A stretch of DNA of 64,000 bases, taken from assembly GCA_027257055.1 (NCBI GenBank), contig JAPVLO010000097.1:868001-932000 (forward strand), in the 5' to 3' direction. This DNA is from Cephalopachus bancanus (Eukaryota > Chordata > Mammalia > Primates > Tarsiidae). Every line of letters starts with the position of its first letter. The first letter of the stretch is position 1. Below are positions 36,689 through 49,500 of the stretch, in pieces. The translations under genes were made by a program, and so were the position numbers. The notes beneath the pieces were generated by a model. It was not told the DNA's origin. It did not search any database and saw only the letters and a list, made by a program, of their open reading frames with translations.

Positions 36689-36995
36689 AGCTGGGCACGG
36701 TGGCTCAAGCTTGTAATCCCAGCACTTTGGGAGGCCGAGGTGAGTGGATTGCCTGAGCCCAGGGGTTCGAGACCAGCCTGGGCAATTTGGTGAGACCTCA
36801 TCTCTATAATAAAAATCAAAAATTAGCCGGGTGTGGTAGTGCATGCCTGTAGTTTTGGCTGCTTGGAAGGCTGAGGCGGAAGGATCGCCGGAGCCCAGCA
36901 GGTGGAGGCTGCGGTGGCTAGGAGTGTGCCACTGCACTTCAACCTGGGCTGCAGAGTGAGACTCCAACTCAAACAAACAAACAACAAACACAAAA
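36689..36995 (+). mobile_element. Alu SINE
   Basis: GCTGGGCACGGTGGCTCAAG head, tail (AAAC)n. Confidence 0.94.
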
Positions 36996-37462
36996 CTGTT
37001 TGCTATTCTGTCCTTAGGTGTGGATTCTTTCATCACCGACCTGCCACCATCAGTGCCCTTCCATAAGTCTAATAAACCAATGTCTTCCTGCTGGACCTCC
37101 GGATGACTTCTCTGGAATATATAAAGAACCTTACGTCCAAGCCCTCTCAGATCTGGGGCTACCACATTACGGTAGGTTACAGTCTATTTATGCAGCTAGT
37201 CAGGTTACAGTTCACTATGTATGGAAAGACCTTTAGGTCCAACTTAAAATATGTAAGAAGGCAGATGTAGGCCAAACCTAATTTAACAATTGCACACAAA
37301 GACAAATAGAGTCATTTCATAATGATAAAAGTGTCAATTTTTCAGGGACACACCCTAACCCTAAACGTGTTTGTACCTAATAACACAGGTATAAAGTTTC
37401 AAAAGACAGGAAGCAAAAGTAGAAAGAATTAGAGGGTGAAATAAATCCACAGTAAGTAGGGA
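36996..37462. other. Intergenic sequence, nothing recognised
   Basis: No gene seen. AT-rich. Confidence 0.4.
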
Positions 37463-37757
37463 TTTTTTTTTTTTTTTTAGTCAGACTCTTACTCTGCCAC
37501 CCAGGCAGGAGTGCAGTGGCATGCTTATGGCCACTGCAGCCTTGAGCTGCAGGGTTTATGCGATCCTTCTGCCTCAGCCTTCCAAGTAGCTGGAACTACA
37601 GGCGTGCACCACCATGTCTGGCTAATTTTTTTGGTGTATTGTAGAGATGAGGGCTCACCAAGTTGTCCAGGCTAGTCTCAAACCCATGAGCTCAGTTAAT
37701 CCTCTGGGCTCTGCCTCCCAAACTGCTGGGATTACAGCCGTGAGCCACCATGCTGGG
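37463..37757 (-). mobile_element. Alu SINE
   Basis: TAGTCAGACTCTTACTCTG to CACCATGCTGGGC. Duplication approximately AGTAAGTAGGGATTTTT / AGTAAGGGATTTTT. Confidence 0.94.
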
Positions 37758-38100
37758 CAGTAAGGGATTTTTAACACTGCCCTCGTAGCAATGAATAGAA
37801 AAGGCAGACAAAAAAATCAGTAACAATATGGAGGATTTAAGTTACGCTAAAATAATGAAATTAAGAAGCTTTGATATGTTCAAGAAGTAAAGTTTAATTA
37901 CCTGAAAATGATAATCTAAAATACCTCATTTTAAAGTGATGTTTGATCAGCTCCATCTTATTTTGATGTACTGGTGATTGGGGTAAGGTCTGCAGAGAGC
38001 AATTGAAAGTTACACTATGTACCACTTGAAGTGGAAACAGAAGTCACAGAAATATATACTATGCGTAGTGCCCATGACTATGCCCGGTTATTTTTTTGAC
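37758..38100. other. Intergenic sequence, nothing recognised
   Basis: No gene seen. Confidence 0.4.
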
Positions 38101-38394
38101 CTTTTTTTTTTTTTTTTATTGGAGTCTCACTCTGTTGCCCAGGCTGTAGGTGCAGTGGCTCACTCACAGTCACTATAGCCTTGATCTGTTGGGCTCAGGT
38201 GATCCTTCTGCTTCAGCCTTCCAAGTAGCTGGAACTACAGGCATGCATCACCATACCCAGCTAATTTTTTATTTATTTTAGAAACGAGGTCTCACCAAGT
38301 TGCCCAGGCTGGTCTCGAATCCCTGGGCTCAGGCAATCTCTTGCCTCCACCTCCCAAAGTGCTGGGATTACAAGTATGATCCACTGTGCCCGTC
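38101..38394 (-). mobile_element. Alu SINE
   Basis: ATTGGAGTCTCACTCTGTTG to CCACTGTGCCCGTCC. Duplication approximately ATTTTTTTGACCT / ATTTTTTGACTTT. Confidence 0.94.
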
Positions 38395-38875
38395 CTATTT
38401 TTTGACTTTTGTAGAGACTGTGTATAACACAGTCTTCATGCTCTAGGATGTCTCATTATGTGCCAGTGTTGTGAAATCCTCATTCATGTGACATTACAGT
38501 GTCGGCAGTGTAAGAGATCAGAATATGCTATCCCAAAATATTTCTCTCTCTTTCTTTTTTAGCATAAGGATTATTTTGAGCTGATTATTTTAGGAAGAAT
38601 CAGAAAGGAGAATCTCTAAAGACAGAACATACATTTCCCTTTTGTAAGGGAGATTTACATTTATAAAGAAATGTCCATTTGAAAGTCTGTTTCCCTCTCT
38701 GTACCAGAAAGAGCCATTGACTATCAATCACAAGGCTCCTGTGGAGAAGACATTGACTTAAACCTGCATAACAAATTCTCCCTTGCTTACTATATTTTTC
38801 CGAGTTGCCTTTCTGTAACTTGCTTCCTCTGCCCAGAAGCCCCCAATCTCCTTTCCTTTATTTTAATTCAAGTAG

Positions 38876-38900
38876 GTATATATATATATATATATATATA
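38876..38900. repeat. (TA)n microsatellite
   Basis: About 11 TA units at the Alu 3' end. Confidence 0.95.
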
Positions 38901-39177
38901 TTTTGAGTTGGAGTCTCACTCTGTCGCCCAGACTGGAGTGCAGTGGCCGCTCCCGGCCACCGCAGCCTCGACCTGTGGGCTCCGGCGATCCTTCCGCCTC
39001 AGCCTTCCGAGTAGCCGGAATTACAGGCGCGCGCTACCACGCCCGGCTGATTTTTTGATTTATTGTAGAGATGAGGTTTCGCTGCCCAGGTGGGTCTCGA
39101 ACCCGCAGGCTCAGGCAATCCACTCACCTCAGTCTCCGAAAGGCGCGGAATTACAGGCTGAGCCACCGAGCCCGGCT
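38900..39177 (-). mobile_element. Alu SINE, young type
   Basis: GAGTTGGAGTCTCACTCTG to ACCGAGCCCGGC. Duplication TTCAAGTAGGTATA on both sides, the left copy expanded into (TA)n. Confidence 0.97.
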
Positions 39178-39658
39178 TCAAGTAGGTATACTGTTAAGCT
39201 GAATTTGGCCCGAAGCTGTAGCCTTACCTTGAGTCCCTGCGCCGTAAACTGCAATTCAGCTTGTTGAGGAAACTGTAAACCTCATTTAGAATAACTTTGT
39301 AACAAACAGCTGTCTCAGCCAATCACCGCAGCGAAGTTTCAGCCAATCACAGGCTACCACCGACACAGACCCTGTCCTTATAAGTTAAAGGCTGCTCTTT
39401 AGGTGGTCAAGCTGTTTCTGAACTTCACTTCCAGGTTCTGCCTATAAATACTGCCTGCCCAAGGCGCAGAGTAGAGTTCCTTGAATTTCTTCTGGTTGGA
39501 GGACTGCCCAATTTTATGACTTGTTCTCTGCTCAATTAAACCCTGTCAAAAGTAATCTGTTTAAAGCTTTGCTTTTAACACTTTAAATTCAAGTTCTAAC
39601 CACCCTTTTGAGATACTCAGATTTTCTCCCATGTGTATATGAGATATACAGGTTATAG

Positions 39659-39977
39659 GTTTTTGTTTTTTAGTCTCACTCTGTTGCCCAAGCTGGAGGG
39701 CAGTGGCACCATCACGGCTCACCGCAGCCTCAACTTCCTGGGCTCAGATGATGCAGCCTCCACTTCCTGGGCTCAAGTGATCCTTCCACCTCAGCCTCCA
39801 GAGGAGCGAGGACTGCAGGAGGTGTGCGTCACTATGCCAGGCTAATTTTTTGACTTTTTGTAGAGATGAGGTCTCGCCATGTTGCACAGGCTGGTCTTGG
39901 ACTCCTGGTCTAAAGCAATCCTCCTGCTTCAACCTCCCAGAATGCAGGGATCACACGTGTGAGTCACTGTACCCGGC
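39659..39977 (-). mobile_element. Alu SINE, older, with internal 39-bp duplication
   Basis: TTAGTCTCACTCTGTTGCCC to GTACCCGGCC. The segment GCAGCCTCAACTTCCTGGGC is repeated as GCAGCCTCCACTTCCTGGGC. Confidence 0.92.
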
Positions 39978-40310
39978 CTTGTTTTTCTGTTATTCTGTGT
40001 TTTGTTACAGAGCCTCAGCTGAGAACCTAGAAGGGTAAAATAAAAAAATATATTTTTCTTTCTCCACAGCAGCAACTCTGATCTTTTCCCTTGTAAACTA
40101 TGACTGACACCTAAACAGCCTGTCAAACATTGTTAGAATGATTTCATCTCTTTGAATCAGGTGTGTGAACTTTCTCCGGCCAAACCTAACAGGTTTCTCT
40201 AGTGTTACTTTCTGGGTAGAAAGTGATTTTCAATTCCTCAGAAATAATGGTGCCAGAGTTGAGGAGTATTCAGTTAAATTGGAATTTCAGATAAACAGCA
40301 GCTACTTTTA
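39978..40310. other. Intergenic sequence, nothing recognised
   Basis: No gene seen. Confidence 0.4.
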
Positions 40311-40595
40311 ATTTTTTTGGGGTTGGAGTCTCACTCTGTCACCCAGACTGGAGTGCAGTGGCCGCTCCCGGCCACTGCAGCCTCGACCTGCTGGGCTCCG
40401 GCGATCTTTCTGCCTCAGCCTTCCGAGTAGCCGGAATTACAGGTGCGCTACCACGCCCGGCTAATTTTATTTTATTTTATTGTAGAGATGAGGTCACGCC
40501 TGCCCAGGTGGGTCTTGAACCCGCGGGCTCAGGCAATCCACTCACCTCAGCTTCCCAAAGGCACGGGATTACAGGCTGAGCCACCGAGCCCGGCA
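40311..40595 (-). mobile_element. Alu SINE, young type, just beyond the DSG2 end
   Basis: GGTTGGAGTCTCACTCTG to ACCGAGCCCGGC. The linker contains TTTATTTTATTTTATTG. Confidence 0.96.
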
Positions 40596-40761
40596 CTGTT
40601 TTTTTTTTTTTTAAAGCTACAGGCTGGCTGGGCTGGGCACATGTCTAATTAAATAACAAAGTCCAAGAAACACCTTCCTTTATGGTGTTCTCTCCTCTTA
40701 GCAACCTAGCTGTATTCCTTGTAAAATATGATAGACTAATAAAAAAAAACTTGGGGAGGGT

Positions 40762-42556
40762 CACTCCAAAGGTAGTCTTTTTATTTAAATATTTTATGAT
40801 ACATATACAAATATAATCTTCCAAAAAAACCAAAAAAATTTGAAACTAATGCAAATCACTTTTTCAGGAACAAAGAAAACCATTGAGAAAATGTGATTGT
40901 GTTATGTACAAGAAACAGGTTAGGTTTCAAAGTCTGCCCAAGGAAGAATCTTAAGACCCAATTTTGTTTGTTCTGAGTACTAGGTCATTTTCACACAGCA
41001 GTGATATTTCTGTTACATACTTGGCAACATGTAACTAAGTCTATAACCAAAAGAAAAAAAAAAAGAAACCCAACAGTTACTAAGTAGACAGTAAAAAACT
41101 CTAGATCATGGAAGAGTGACCTCTATCTTAACTATAGACTTGTGATGTCTAAAAATATTTGCCCTTACCTAGCCACAGTGAGTGGGAGCATACTGTATAA
41201 ATTCTCCGCATAACACAATTCATGTCAACAATATTTTTTACAAGTCCACAAAAGTGAAATTTTAAAGTTTAATTTCCCTAGCAAAATATCTTGAAAGTCA
41301 AGAAATTAGAGTCTTTGAAAATTATGAAAATTTTTTTGTTGTGGAAAATATACAAATTATTACTGATATGCACATCTATTTTGAAACATTACTGTTGGTA
41401 GGAAGCAGTAAAATATAATCTATTTAGGAGCTAAACAAGCCAAATAATTCATAAAAAAAAAACTTGTGAAAAAGAAAGGCAAGGATATTGTGCAAAATCA
41501 GGTCAAACTATTTGAGGTGTTTATATTTACTACTCTTATGTTAAGTCATGCCAAGTCAATGACTTTGAGACATCAGAATAAAATCCTAATTTCAAACACA
41601 GACTGATAGAAATATAGGATCTTTGGTATTCTTGGCAATTGTAGATAAGAGGATGGTTTGTACAACCTGTTTCACAAATACATACTTGGCACCTAGGGTA
41701 GGCGCTGAGAACACATAACAGCGAAATAGGCATGGATCCTATCACAGCTAGAGAACAGCTGCTCAATTTAGCTGCACTGAATTGTAGCTGTTTGAAAGAC
41801 AACATATCCTGAGGGGTTTTTAAAAATAGATTACTACTATAAAAAGTAAAATATTTGATATTTATGAACTTTGTCCCAGATTATTCATCTAAAGTGTTCA
41901 AAGCTTTCAGGACTGTTGAGACACGGAGGAGGTGTATTTTTAAGACCATATGACATGCATGTGTCCATACACACATGTCACATGCACAGAAACATGTGTT
42001 CCTACCATGTCAATGTTTCAAAATTTAATCAACCTCACACAGATTTAAAGGGTTTCAGTCCTAAGGAAAGCCAACAGCAAATCTGGCAGGCTAGATTGTG
42101 CATGTATCTTTGGGTCTACGAGTTGATGACCGGCTAGAGGCAGTAAGGTACAGAACATAGAACATCAGTGCTAAATGTTACAAGGTGGGGCAAGGAGACC
42201 CAATCAACTCCCTGGGTTGCTCTACAGGATGCTGATGAACTGGATCTCTATTAATTTGGTAAATTCTCAAAGCCAGACTGACTATCTTGTTTTGTGAATA
42301 TTGTTTGCATAACTCACTAGAAGGCACCTAAAAAGCAGAATCGTCCCTATGTCTTCGGTAAGTAATGGAGCGTGAAATGTACCCCTGAGAGCAGAGACGG
42401 TGTAGCCCTTTGCACGTCAGTGATTCAGAAGCATTTTAAGCTCCATGTATATGTGTCTCTGCATGTCTGGAAGGCTCTTGAAAAGCCAGGTCTATTGAAA
42501 GCAGGAAATCAGTCATTGCTAGTTAAACTTTGGGTCAGTTTGGGGCTGACTGCTGT
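40762..42556 (-). other. DSG2: DSG2 3' untranslated region
   Basis: This is repeat-free sequence of about 1.8 kb after the stop codon, AT-rich and bounded by Alus beyond 40595 and by the coding exon. Length and position fit the roughly 2-kb DSG2 3' UTR known in human. The exact cleavage position is inferred from the poly(A) signal at 40780-40785. No ORF of interest lies inside it. Confidence 0.8.
40780..40785 (-). terminator. DSG2: Probable DSG2 poly(A) signal (AATAAA)
   Basis: TTTATT on the plus strand reads AATAAA on the minus strand, at the end of the repeat-free 3' UTR. A T-rich stretch follows about 30-40 nt downstream on the minus strand (plus-strand A-run at about 40740). Alternative upstream ATTAAA signals exist (for example near 41270). 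Confidence 0.65.
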
Positions 42557-43579
42557 TTAGGAGTATGAGTGCTGTAGAGTGCTGTGCTTGGTGACTCTGG
42601 TGGAAGATGTGGTTATGGTAGAATTAGAATGGCCAGATTTCTCTACACCAAAATTTGGTGGAGGGTCAGTGACTCCGGCTGCGGATACCAGGGTCTTTCT
42701 AGCCTTCATTGAGTTTTCGGTGGGAATTTGGTAACTGGACTGCAGAGTGGAAGCGGGTGTTAGAACTCTTTCTGTCACTATCACATTCTGTCCTACTGAG
42801 ACACCAGGCATGGCCAAAGGGGGCTGGACACCTGTGCTGGGGGCAAGGAAGCTCTCTCTTTCCCTCACCATGACGTAACCTGCATCTTGCAAATGCTGAG
42901 TATCTTCCAGGGGATTCAACAAGCCCCCATTTGGCTGGATTACTCTTTCCTTAACGATGACCTTGCCTTCATTAGCATAATGCTGATCTACCAAGGTAGG
43001 TGCTGGGGCATACACCCTCTCTGTCACAATAAGGCTTTGTGGCTGTCTGGGACCCAGGATCACAGTGCTTGGTGGCACCGTGGAGCCTGTGGCATACGAA
43101 GTTTCTGTCACTATAACATTACCAGAAACCAGTGGGTCAGGAAGGGGTGGAGCTGCCTTTTGAGCCTGCCTAGAAGACACAGATCTTTCCGTGACTATTT
43201 CCTGAGTTACTGTCTCAGCCTTTGCTTCATGCAAAGGTTTTGCAACTGGAAAGCTACTGCCAGAGGAGTGGGCGTTCTCTGCGTTAACCCTAGTTTGCTC
43301 ATAGAGTGAACGCGAAGCTGTGTTCATGCTTGTTTCTGTGACAGATTTTTGCCTCTGCTCAATTTCCATATCTGTATCTATTTTTTGGCCCAAGCAAACT
43401 TCAGCTAGTGTCTTGAATTTCAGTCCCAAGTCATCTAAGAAGCGGTCATCTAGCTCTCCTTCAATAAAACTGCAACAGCCAATGGAACCGTGTAAAGATT
43501 CAGTTTCTTCCTGAGAATAAACCAGAAGGCAATCTTTGGCTGTATGATTTTCATCATCCTCAGTGTAAGATGTCGCTTT
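42557..43579 (-). CDS. DSG2: DSG2 exon 15, coding part (catenin-binding segment, desmoglein repeats, C-terminus)
   Basis: This is the terminal coding exon, 1023 nt including the TAA at 42557-42559 (340 residues). The acceptor is TTTTTTATTTTAG and the exon starts in phase 0 with KATSYTEDD. The first part completes the catenin-binding segment ([33 protein letters not shown]). Between about 43204 and 42740 lie six desmoglein repeats about 28 residues apart, with cores [40 protein letters not shown] and NVIVTERV. A Ser/Thr-rich tail ends [15 protein letters not shown]. The frame is intact throughout. Confidence 0.97.
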   Translation of the reverse strand, partial: KATSYTEDDENHTAKDCLLVYSQEETESLHGSIGCCSFIEGELDDRFLDDLGLKFKTLAEVCLGQKIDTDMEIEQRQKSVTETSMNTASRSLYEQTRVNAENAHSSGSSFPVAKPLHEAKAETVTQEIVTERSVSSRQAQKAAPPLPDPLVSGNVIVTETSYATGSTVPPSTVILGPRQPQSLIVTERVYAPAPTLVDQHYANEGKVIVKERVIQPNGGLLNPLEDTQHLQDAGYVMVRERESFLAPSTGVQPPLAMPGVSVGQNVIVTERVLTPASTLQSSYQIPTENSMKARKTLVSAAGVTDPPPNFGVEKSGHSNSTITTSSTRVTKHSTLQHSYS

Positions 43580-46500
43580 CTAAAATAAAAAACAAAAAAA
43601 GAGACAAGTAATTAGCAACACATATTCCTGTTCAAAATACATCACTTGAATCTGCGAGGAAACATCAGAAAACACAAATTGAGAGGCAGCCTACGACACA
43701 ACCGTACTCTTAAAGATATTAATATTTGGGCCAGATTCGGTGGCTCAGCCTGTAATCCCAGCACTTTGGGGGGTCGAGGCAAGTGGATTGCCTGAGCCTG
43801 CGGGTTCAAGCCCCGCGCAGGCAACTTAGCAAGACCTCGTCTCTACAATTAAAAAAATATATATATTGGGCAATCTTCTTTCAGGTCCTCTCCTGCTTGG
43901 GAGCTTTTTTGTCTTTTTAATAAATTCCTGCTTTCTCACTCTAAATAAATAAAATATTATTAACATGATTAATACTTTAAAATATTATTATCGTGACAAT
44001 TTAAAAAAAGGCTGAAGGGACTGTTTCAGGTTAAAGGAGACTAAAGTGTCATGCCACTTTAAATGAAATGTCAGGATCCTGGACAAGGAAAACAACTGCT
44101 AAAAAAATACTTTATTATTATTATTTATTTTGGATAAATGTCCAATAGTTGTATAAGATGTAACATTAGGGACTACTGCCTAAAGAATATATATAAACTC
44201 TGTGTGCTACTTTGGTAATTCTTATCTGAACGTAAAAATTATATCAAAATAAAATCTTTTTGCTGCCCAGTGTTCTATTAAAACCAATTAGATTCAGTCA
44301 GTTGATGGTGGTGTTATGCTTTCTATAATATATCCTTACTGATTTTCTGTCTATTTGTTCTTTCAGTTACTGATGAAAGAAGCTAAACTCTCCAACTATA
44401 ATATGGATTTGTTAATTTCTCTTTTAGTTCTATCAGTTTTTGTGTTCCTGTTGGTTGGTACGGACATATTTAGGATGTTAGACCTGAAGAATTGCCTCAT
44501 TTTCCATTATGAGATATCCCTGAATATTCTTGGCAATAATCCTTATTCTGAAATGTACTCCTCTATGGAACCCTTTTATTTTCAGTCCTGCTTCTAATTC
44601 TCAATTCTTTTTTTTTTTGAGTTGGAGTCTCACTCTGTCGCCCACACTGGAGTGCAGTGGCATGCTCCCAGTCACCACAGCCTCGACCTGCTGGGCTCCA
44701 GCGAACCTTCCACTTCAGCCTTCCAAGTAGCCCGAACTGTAGGCGCATGCTATCACGCCTGGCTAATTTTTGATGTAGTGTAGAGACGAGGTCTCGCCAA
44801 GTTAACTGGGCAGGTCTCGAACCTATGGGCTCAGGAAATCCACTCGCCTCAACCTCCCAAAGTGCAGGGATTACAGGCTGAGCTGCCGAGCCCGGCCCTA
44901 ATTCCCAATTCTAAGCATGAACTTCCTTTCTGCATCTGATTATCTTTCCTGCAACTTTCCTCATCATTTTTTAGTGAACCCCCTTAATAGTGAAGCCAAG
45001 TACTCTTCTATAGAAAGTAAATTTTTTTTCTTTTTGAGTCAGGAGTCTCACTCTGTCACCCAAGCTGGAGTGTACTGGCACGCTCATGGCCACTGTAGCC
45101 TTGACCTGCTGGGAACAGGCAATCCTTCTGCCTCAGCCTTCTAAGTAGCTGGAACTACAGATGTGGGGCCACCACACTCTAATTTTTTCTTTTTTTTAAT
45201 TGTAGAGATGAGGTCTCGCCAAGTTTCCTGGGCTGGTCTCGACCCCTGGGCTCAGGCAATCCTCACTTCTACCTCCCAAAGTGCAGGGCTTACAGGCTTG
45301 AGCCACCAAGTCCGGCTTAGAAGGTAAAATTTAAATGGACTAAATAGATGTGTTTTTAGGTCATATATTCTCTGTCTCTTCCTACTGGGCTCATCCCTAC
45401 CAAATCTGCTTCTATAGAGAGGGAATTCTCTGACCCACTGATGGCTGTCTTGGTCATGTGACTTGCTTTGGTCAATGAAATGTGAGTTTTAAGTAAAAAG
45501 ATGGAGGCTTCACAAGCCACTGCCTTAAAGTTCTGCCTTGCTCTTTTCCCAGGGCCACAAGGATGGTAGCTTCCCAGGTACAATCTGCTCTCTCAGCATC
45601 TATCTTGGAACTAAGAGTGTGGGGGTGCCTGTTATCACGACATAATTCAGCTAACACCTACTGATTCAATGGGTCAGGTTTCTCTTTCCTTATCACCTAT
45701 AAGAATTCTTTCTCCCCAAAACAAACAAAACAAACCTTAAAAACTCCCAAAGTCCCATTTAGATCCAAGATAGTTATTATCCTAATAACACATTCACATA
45801 TAAAATTTTTTTCCCATACATAAAAGCCAATCCTTACATCAGTGAAATAACTTCTTAAGAATTCCTCATTCAGTACCACAGTAGCTGCTCGAGCTCCAGC
45901 CATGTCTCTGGAAGCCCCCATGGCTCGTGTGGTCCTTATGGTTTCAGGGCCCATGATGATCCCTGTTGTCCCTGTGACCTGGGTAGCTTCACCGGAAAGA
46001 AGGCTTCTGTGTTCTTCCCATCTTCCGTCCACCTCAGACATTTCGTGTTGCCCTTTGGCAAAGGAAGCAGAGGTGCTTCCTTTCATGGTGAGTTCCTTGG
46101 CTAGACCGCCTGCTCCACTTCTTACTGCCAGAATGTCCCCTTGATCCACTGGCAGAAGCGAAGGCACCACCTGAAAGAGCAAATACAGTGGAGGCCAGAG
46201 TGAGAAGGCTGAAGGGTCAGTATGGTTGGTGAAAGATCTGAGCTGAGTGGCCAGAGGAAGAGATAAGCTCGTTCTACAGAGACCAATTAGAAAAAGTATT
46301 TTGGGTTGAATAACCTCTGTTTGAATCTTGTGAAGATCTCCCTGTTGTCTACCTTCTGATTTCATAGTTGATATAACCCAAGGAGGAAACCAAACCAAAA
46401 CATTCACATATGGTCTCAACTCACTTACTCTGCTGGCACCAATGGTATTTCAACCTTCCTCTAGAGTTTGATGCCTGCTTCTATGGTTACAGAACCCTTT

Positions 46501-49500
46501 ATTTTGTTTTTTTGCTGGATACATAGACTATGTAGCCGGGCGGGGTGGCTCACCTCTGTAATCCCAGCACTTCGGGAGGTAGAGGCGAGAAGACTGCCTG
46601 AGCTCAGGGGTTTGAGACCAGCCTGAGAAATATGGCGAGACCTCGTCTCTACAATAAATAAAAAAATTAGCTGGGTGTGGTGGCTCATGCCTGTGGTTCC
46701 AGCTATTTGGAAGGGCATGATTGCCTGAGCCTAGCAAGTCGAGGCTGTGGTGGCCATGAGCAGTATGCCACTGCACTCCAGCCTGAGTGACAGAGTGAGA
46801 CTCCAACTCAAGAAAAAAAAAAGACTACGTGTGTAAGCCTCTGATGCTGTTAGGTATGGCCATCCATTGTGGTCAATGTGAGTCAAGCAGACATGGTGTA
46901 TGCAGCTTCTGGGAAGTGTGCTTAAAGAGTGTTTTTTTGCTTTTCTCCCATCTGCTGGTTGGAATGTGGAGAATGTAGCTAGTGTCTAGAACATGAGGAT
47001 AGTGGGAATGGAACTCATCCATGGAGAAACATGAAAGGAGGAGCCAGGGGCCATGTTATGCAGGAAGCACCATGTTGATCCTGGCCTACCTGGTTTGTGT
47101 TTAAGCCACTGTTTTTTTTTTTTTTGAGTCAGAGTCTCACTCCGTCGCCCAGGCTGGAGTGTAGTGGCTTGCTCATGGTCACCCCAGTGTTGATCTGCTG
47201 TGCTCCAATGATCCTTCTGCCTCAGCCTTCTGGAACTACAGGCGTGCGCTACCACGTCTGGCTAGATTTTTTTTTTTTAATGTATTGTAGAGACTAGGTC
47301 TCACCAAGTTGCCTGGGCTGGTCTCGAACCTGCGGGCTCAGGCAATCCACTTGCCTCAGCCTCCCAAAGTGCTGGGATTATAGGCTGAGTCTGGCCAGCC
47401 ACTGTTATTTTGAGTTCTTTGACACTCAGTGCTAAACCTTATACTGTTAGAAATGGTGCTCCTGGCAGATGGTGCTGAAAGATCCAGGGTGAAGTTGAAC
47501 AGGGAGACAAAAGGAAATGGTCATTACAAAGCCATGGGAGAGGGGATTTTGTAATGTTTTACAACTCTCCTGGGGCTTGTGAATTTATCTGTCAAAGCTG
47601 TGTGTGGAGGGAATAAAAACAGAGCAGTTCCTGGTTGTGAAAACTTCCATTTAATACCGGGACAAAAGTGTCTATCCTAAATCCCTACATACCTCTGTTC
47701 TCCCTGACCCTTCCTTTACATTCTTTGTAACACAGGACATGTCACAGTGGGGTAAACCCTCTCAACTTTGCCCTGGCAAAAAACACAAAATATGTAGTTG
47801 TTTGAACCCTCTGTAGATCCAAGAAAGGCAAGTGAGTGAAATCCGTAATGGCTGCTTTATTCACTCATGACCAGAAATGTTAAAAGCACTGTCCAAGACC
47901 CTTTTAAATTCAAAAAGAAGACGCATGACATTGACATATAAGGAACTGACCTTGTCTTCAGGTGGCGCTCCCTCGCTATTCCAGGGATGCAGCATCTCTA
48001 TGGTGCCAGGTATGGGGGTAAAGCCTTTGGCACCCTCGCCACAGTGGCATACCAGCAGTAAAAGTGGCACGACTGCACAGACAAAAGTGAGTACAGAGAT
48101 GGTTAATCCTGATGTATTTCCACATTTCTTTTTTTTGAGTTGGAGTCTCACTCTGTTGCCCAGACTGGAGGGCAGTGGCATGCTCCCAGCCACCGCAGCC
48201 TCGACCTACTGGGCTCTGGTGATCCTTCCACCTTAGCCTTCCAAGTCGCCGGAACTACAGGCGCACACTACCACGCCTGGCTAATTTATTTTGATTTATT
48301 GTAGAGACCAAGTCTGGGTGGGTCTTGAACCCGCGGGCTCAGGCAATCCACTCGCTTTGGCCTGCCAAAGTGCTGGGATTACAGACTGAGCCACCGAGCC
48401 CTGCCTATTTCCATATTTCTATTGCATAATTCTGAAATTACTTCCTGGAGTTGTCTTCACTTTTTTTTCTATTATTTTATTCAATTATTCTATATTTATT
48501 ATTTATGATTCTATTTATTGTTTCATTATTGTTTATCATTATATTGCATATTATATTATATATTATGAATATAATAATTATTTTATTATTTTCTATTTTT
48601 CATTTATTTTTAAATTTCTTTCTTCATCTGGATCCAACCTCTCCAAGTTTGTTCTGAGTTAATTCCACCCAAGCCTAGAGACAGGATGAGGGAATCTTAC
48701 TGATTCAAAGGCATGTTCACCACAAAGAGACTGTTTGTGGTTACTGAGTAGATTACCAAGACTGGATTAGATACTATCCAAGTCATAAAAATCAACTTAA
48801 ATATTACATTTTTGTAAACCACTTTCCAATTAAAAAAAAAATCACTATTCAAAAAAAAAGAGCTATTAAAAAGATCAAAATCTCCTAAAAGTAGAAACAG
48901 TTTAATATATTCAAGTAAACTGCTATATTTCTCTCTAGAGTAAAATTTTGTACAAGGCATGACTCTCTGAAGTCCCAATTAATCTTTGAAGTATCTATTT
49001 TCTAAAATGATTCTACATTAAAATATCTTAGACTATATTTAACATTTCATCTAGAATTCAATACAATTTCAGAGTCCTCTAGGGAGGAAGCAAAGACCAA
49101 CATTGGCCCCTTGATCAATTCAGGAAATAATTAACCATATCTGCACTTGCACTGATGAACTGACGAACTACCACCCAGATTCCTTTATTTATTTTTTGAG
49201 TCAGGGTCTCACTGTTGTCCAGACTGGCATGCAGTGGCAAAATTACAGCTCACCATAGCCTCAAACTCTTGAGTTCAGGCGATCCTTCCTCCTCAGCCTT
49301 CTGAGTAGCTGAGACTACAGGTGTGTGCCACCATGCCTGGCTAATTTTTTGATTTTTTGTAGAGAAGAGGCCTTGCTACGTTGTCTAGGGTGGTCTTGAA
49401 CTCTTGGGCTCAAGCAATCCTCCTTGGATTGTTTTTTTTTGCTTCCTCGGCCTCCAAAAATGCTGGGATTACAGGCGTGAGCCTCCGTGCCCGGCCAATG

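Larger units (their letters stand above)
38499..39580 (+). mobile_element. Probable ERV LTR, split by an Alu
   Basis: TGTCGGCAGTGTAAGAGATC start. After the Alu come two CCAAT-type boxes (CAGCCAATCACCGC, CAGCCAATCACAGG), a TATA box (CTATAAATACTGCC at about 39440) and a CAATTAAACCC poly(A)-type signal, the layout of a class I LTR promoter. The ends and target duplication are not certain. Confidence 0.6.

Noticed and set aside
45697..46419. The full 240-codon frame around exon 14 as one coding unit
   Set aside because: Only 45838-46170 is desmoglein-like. The ends run through a clear acceptor and donor into intron.
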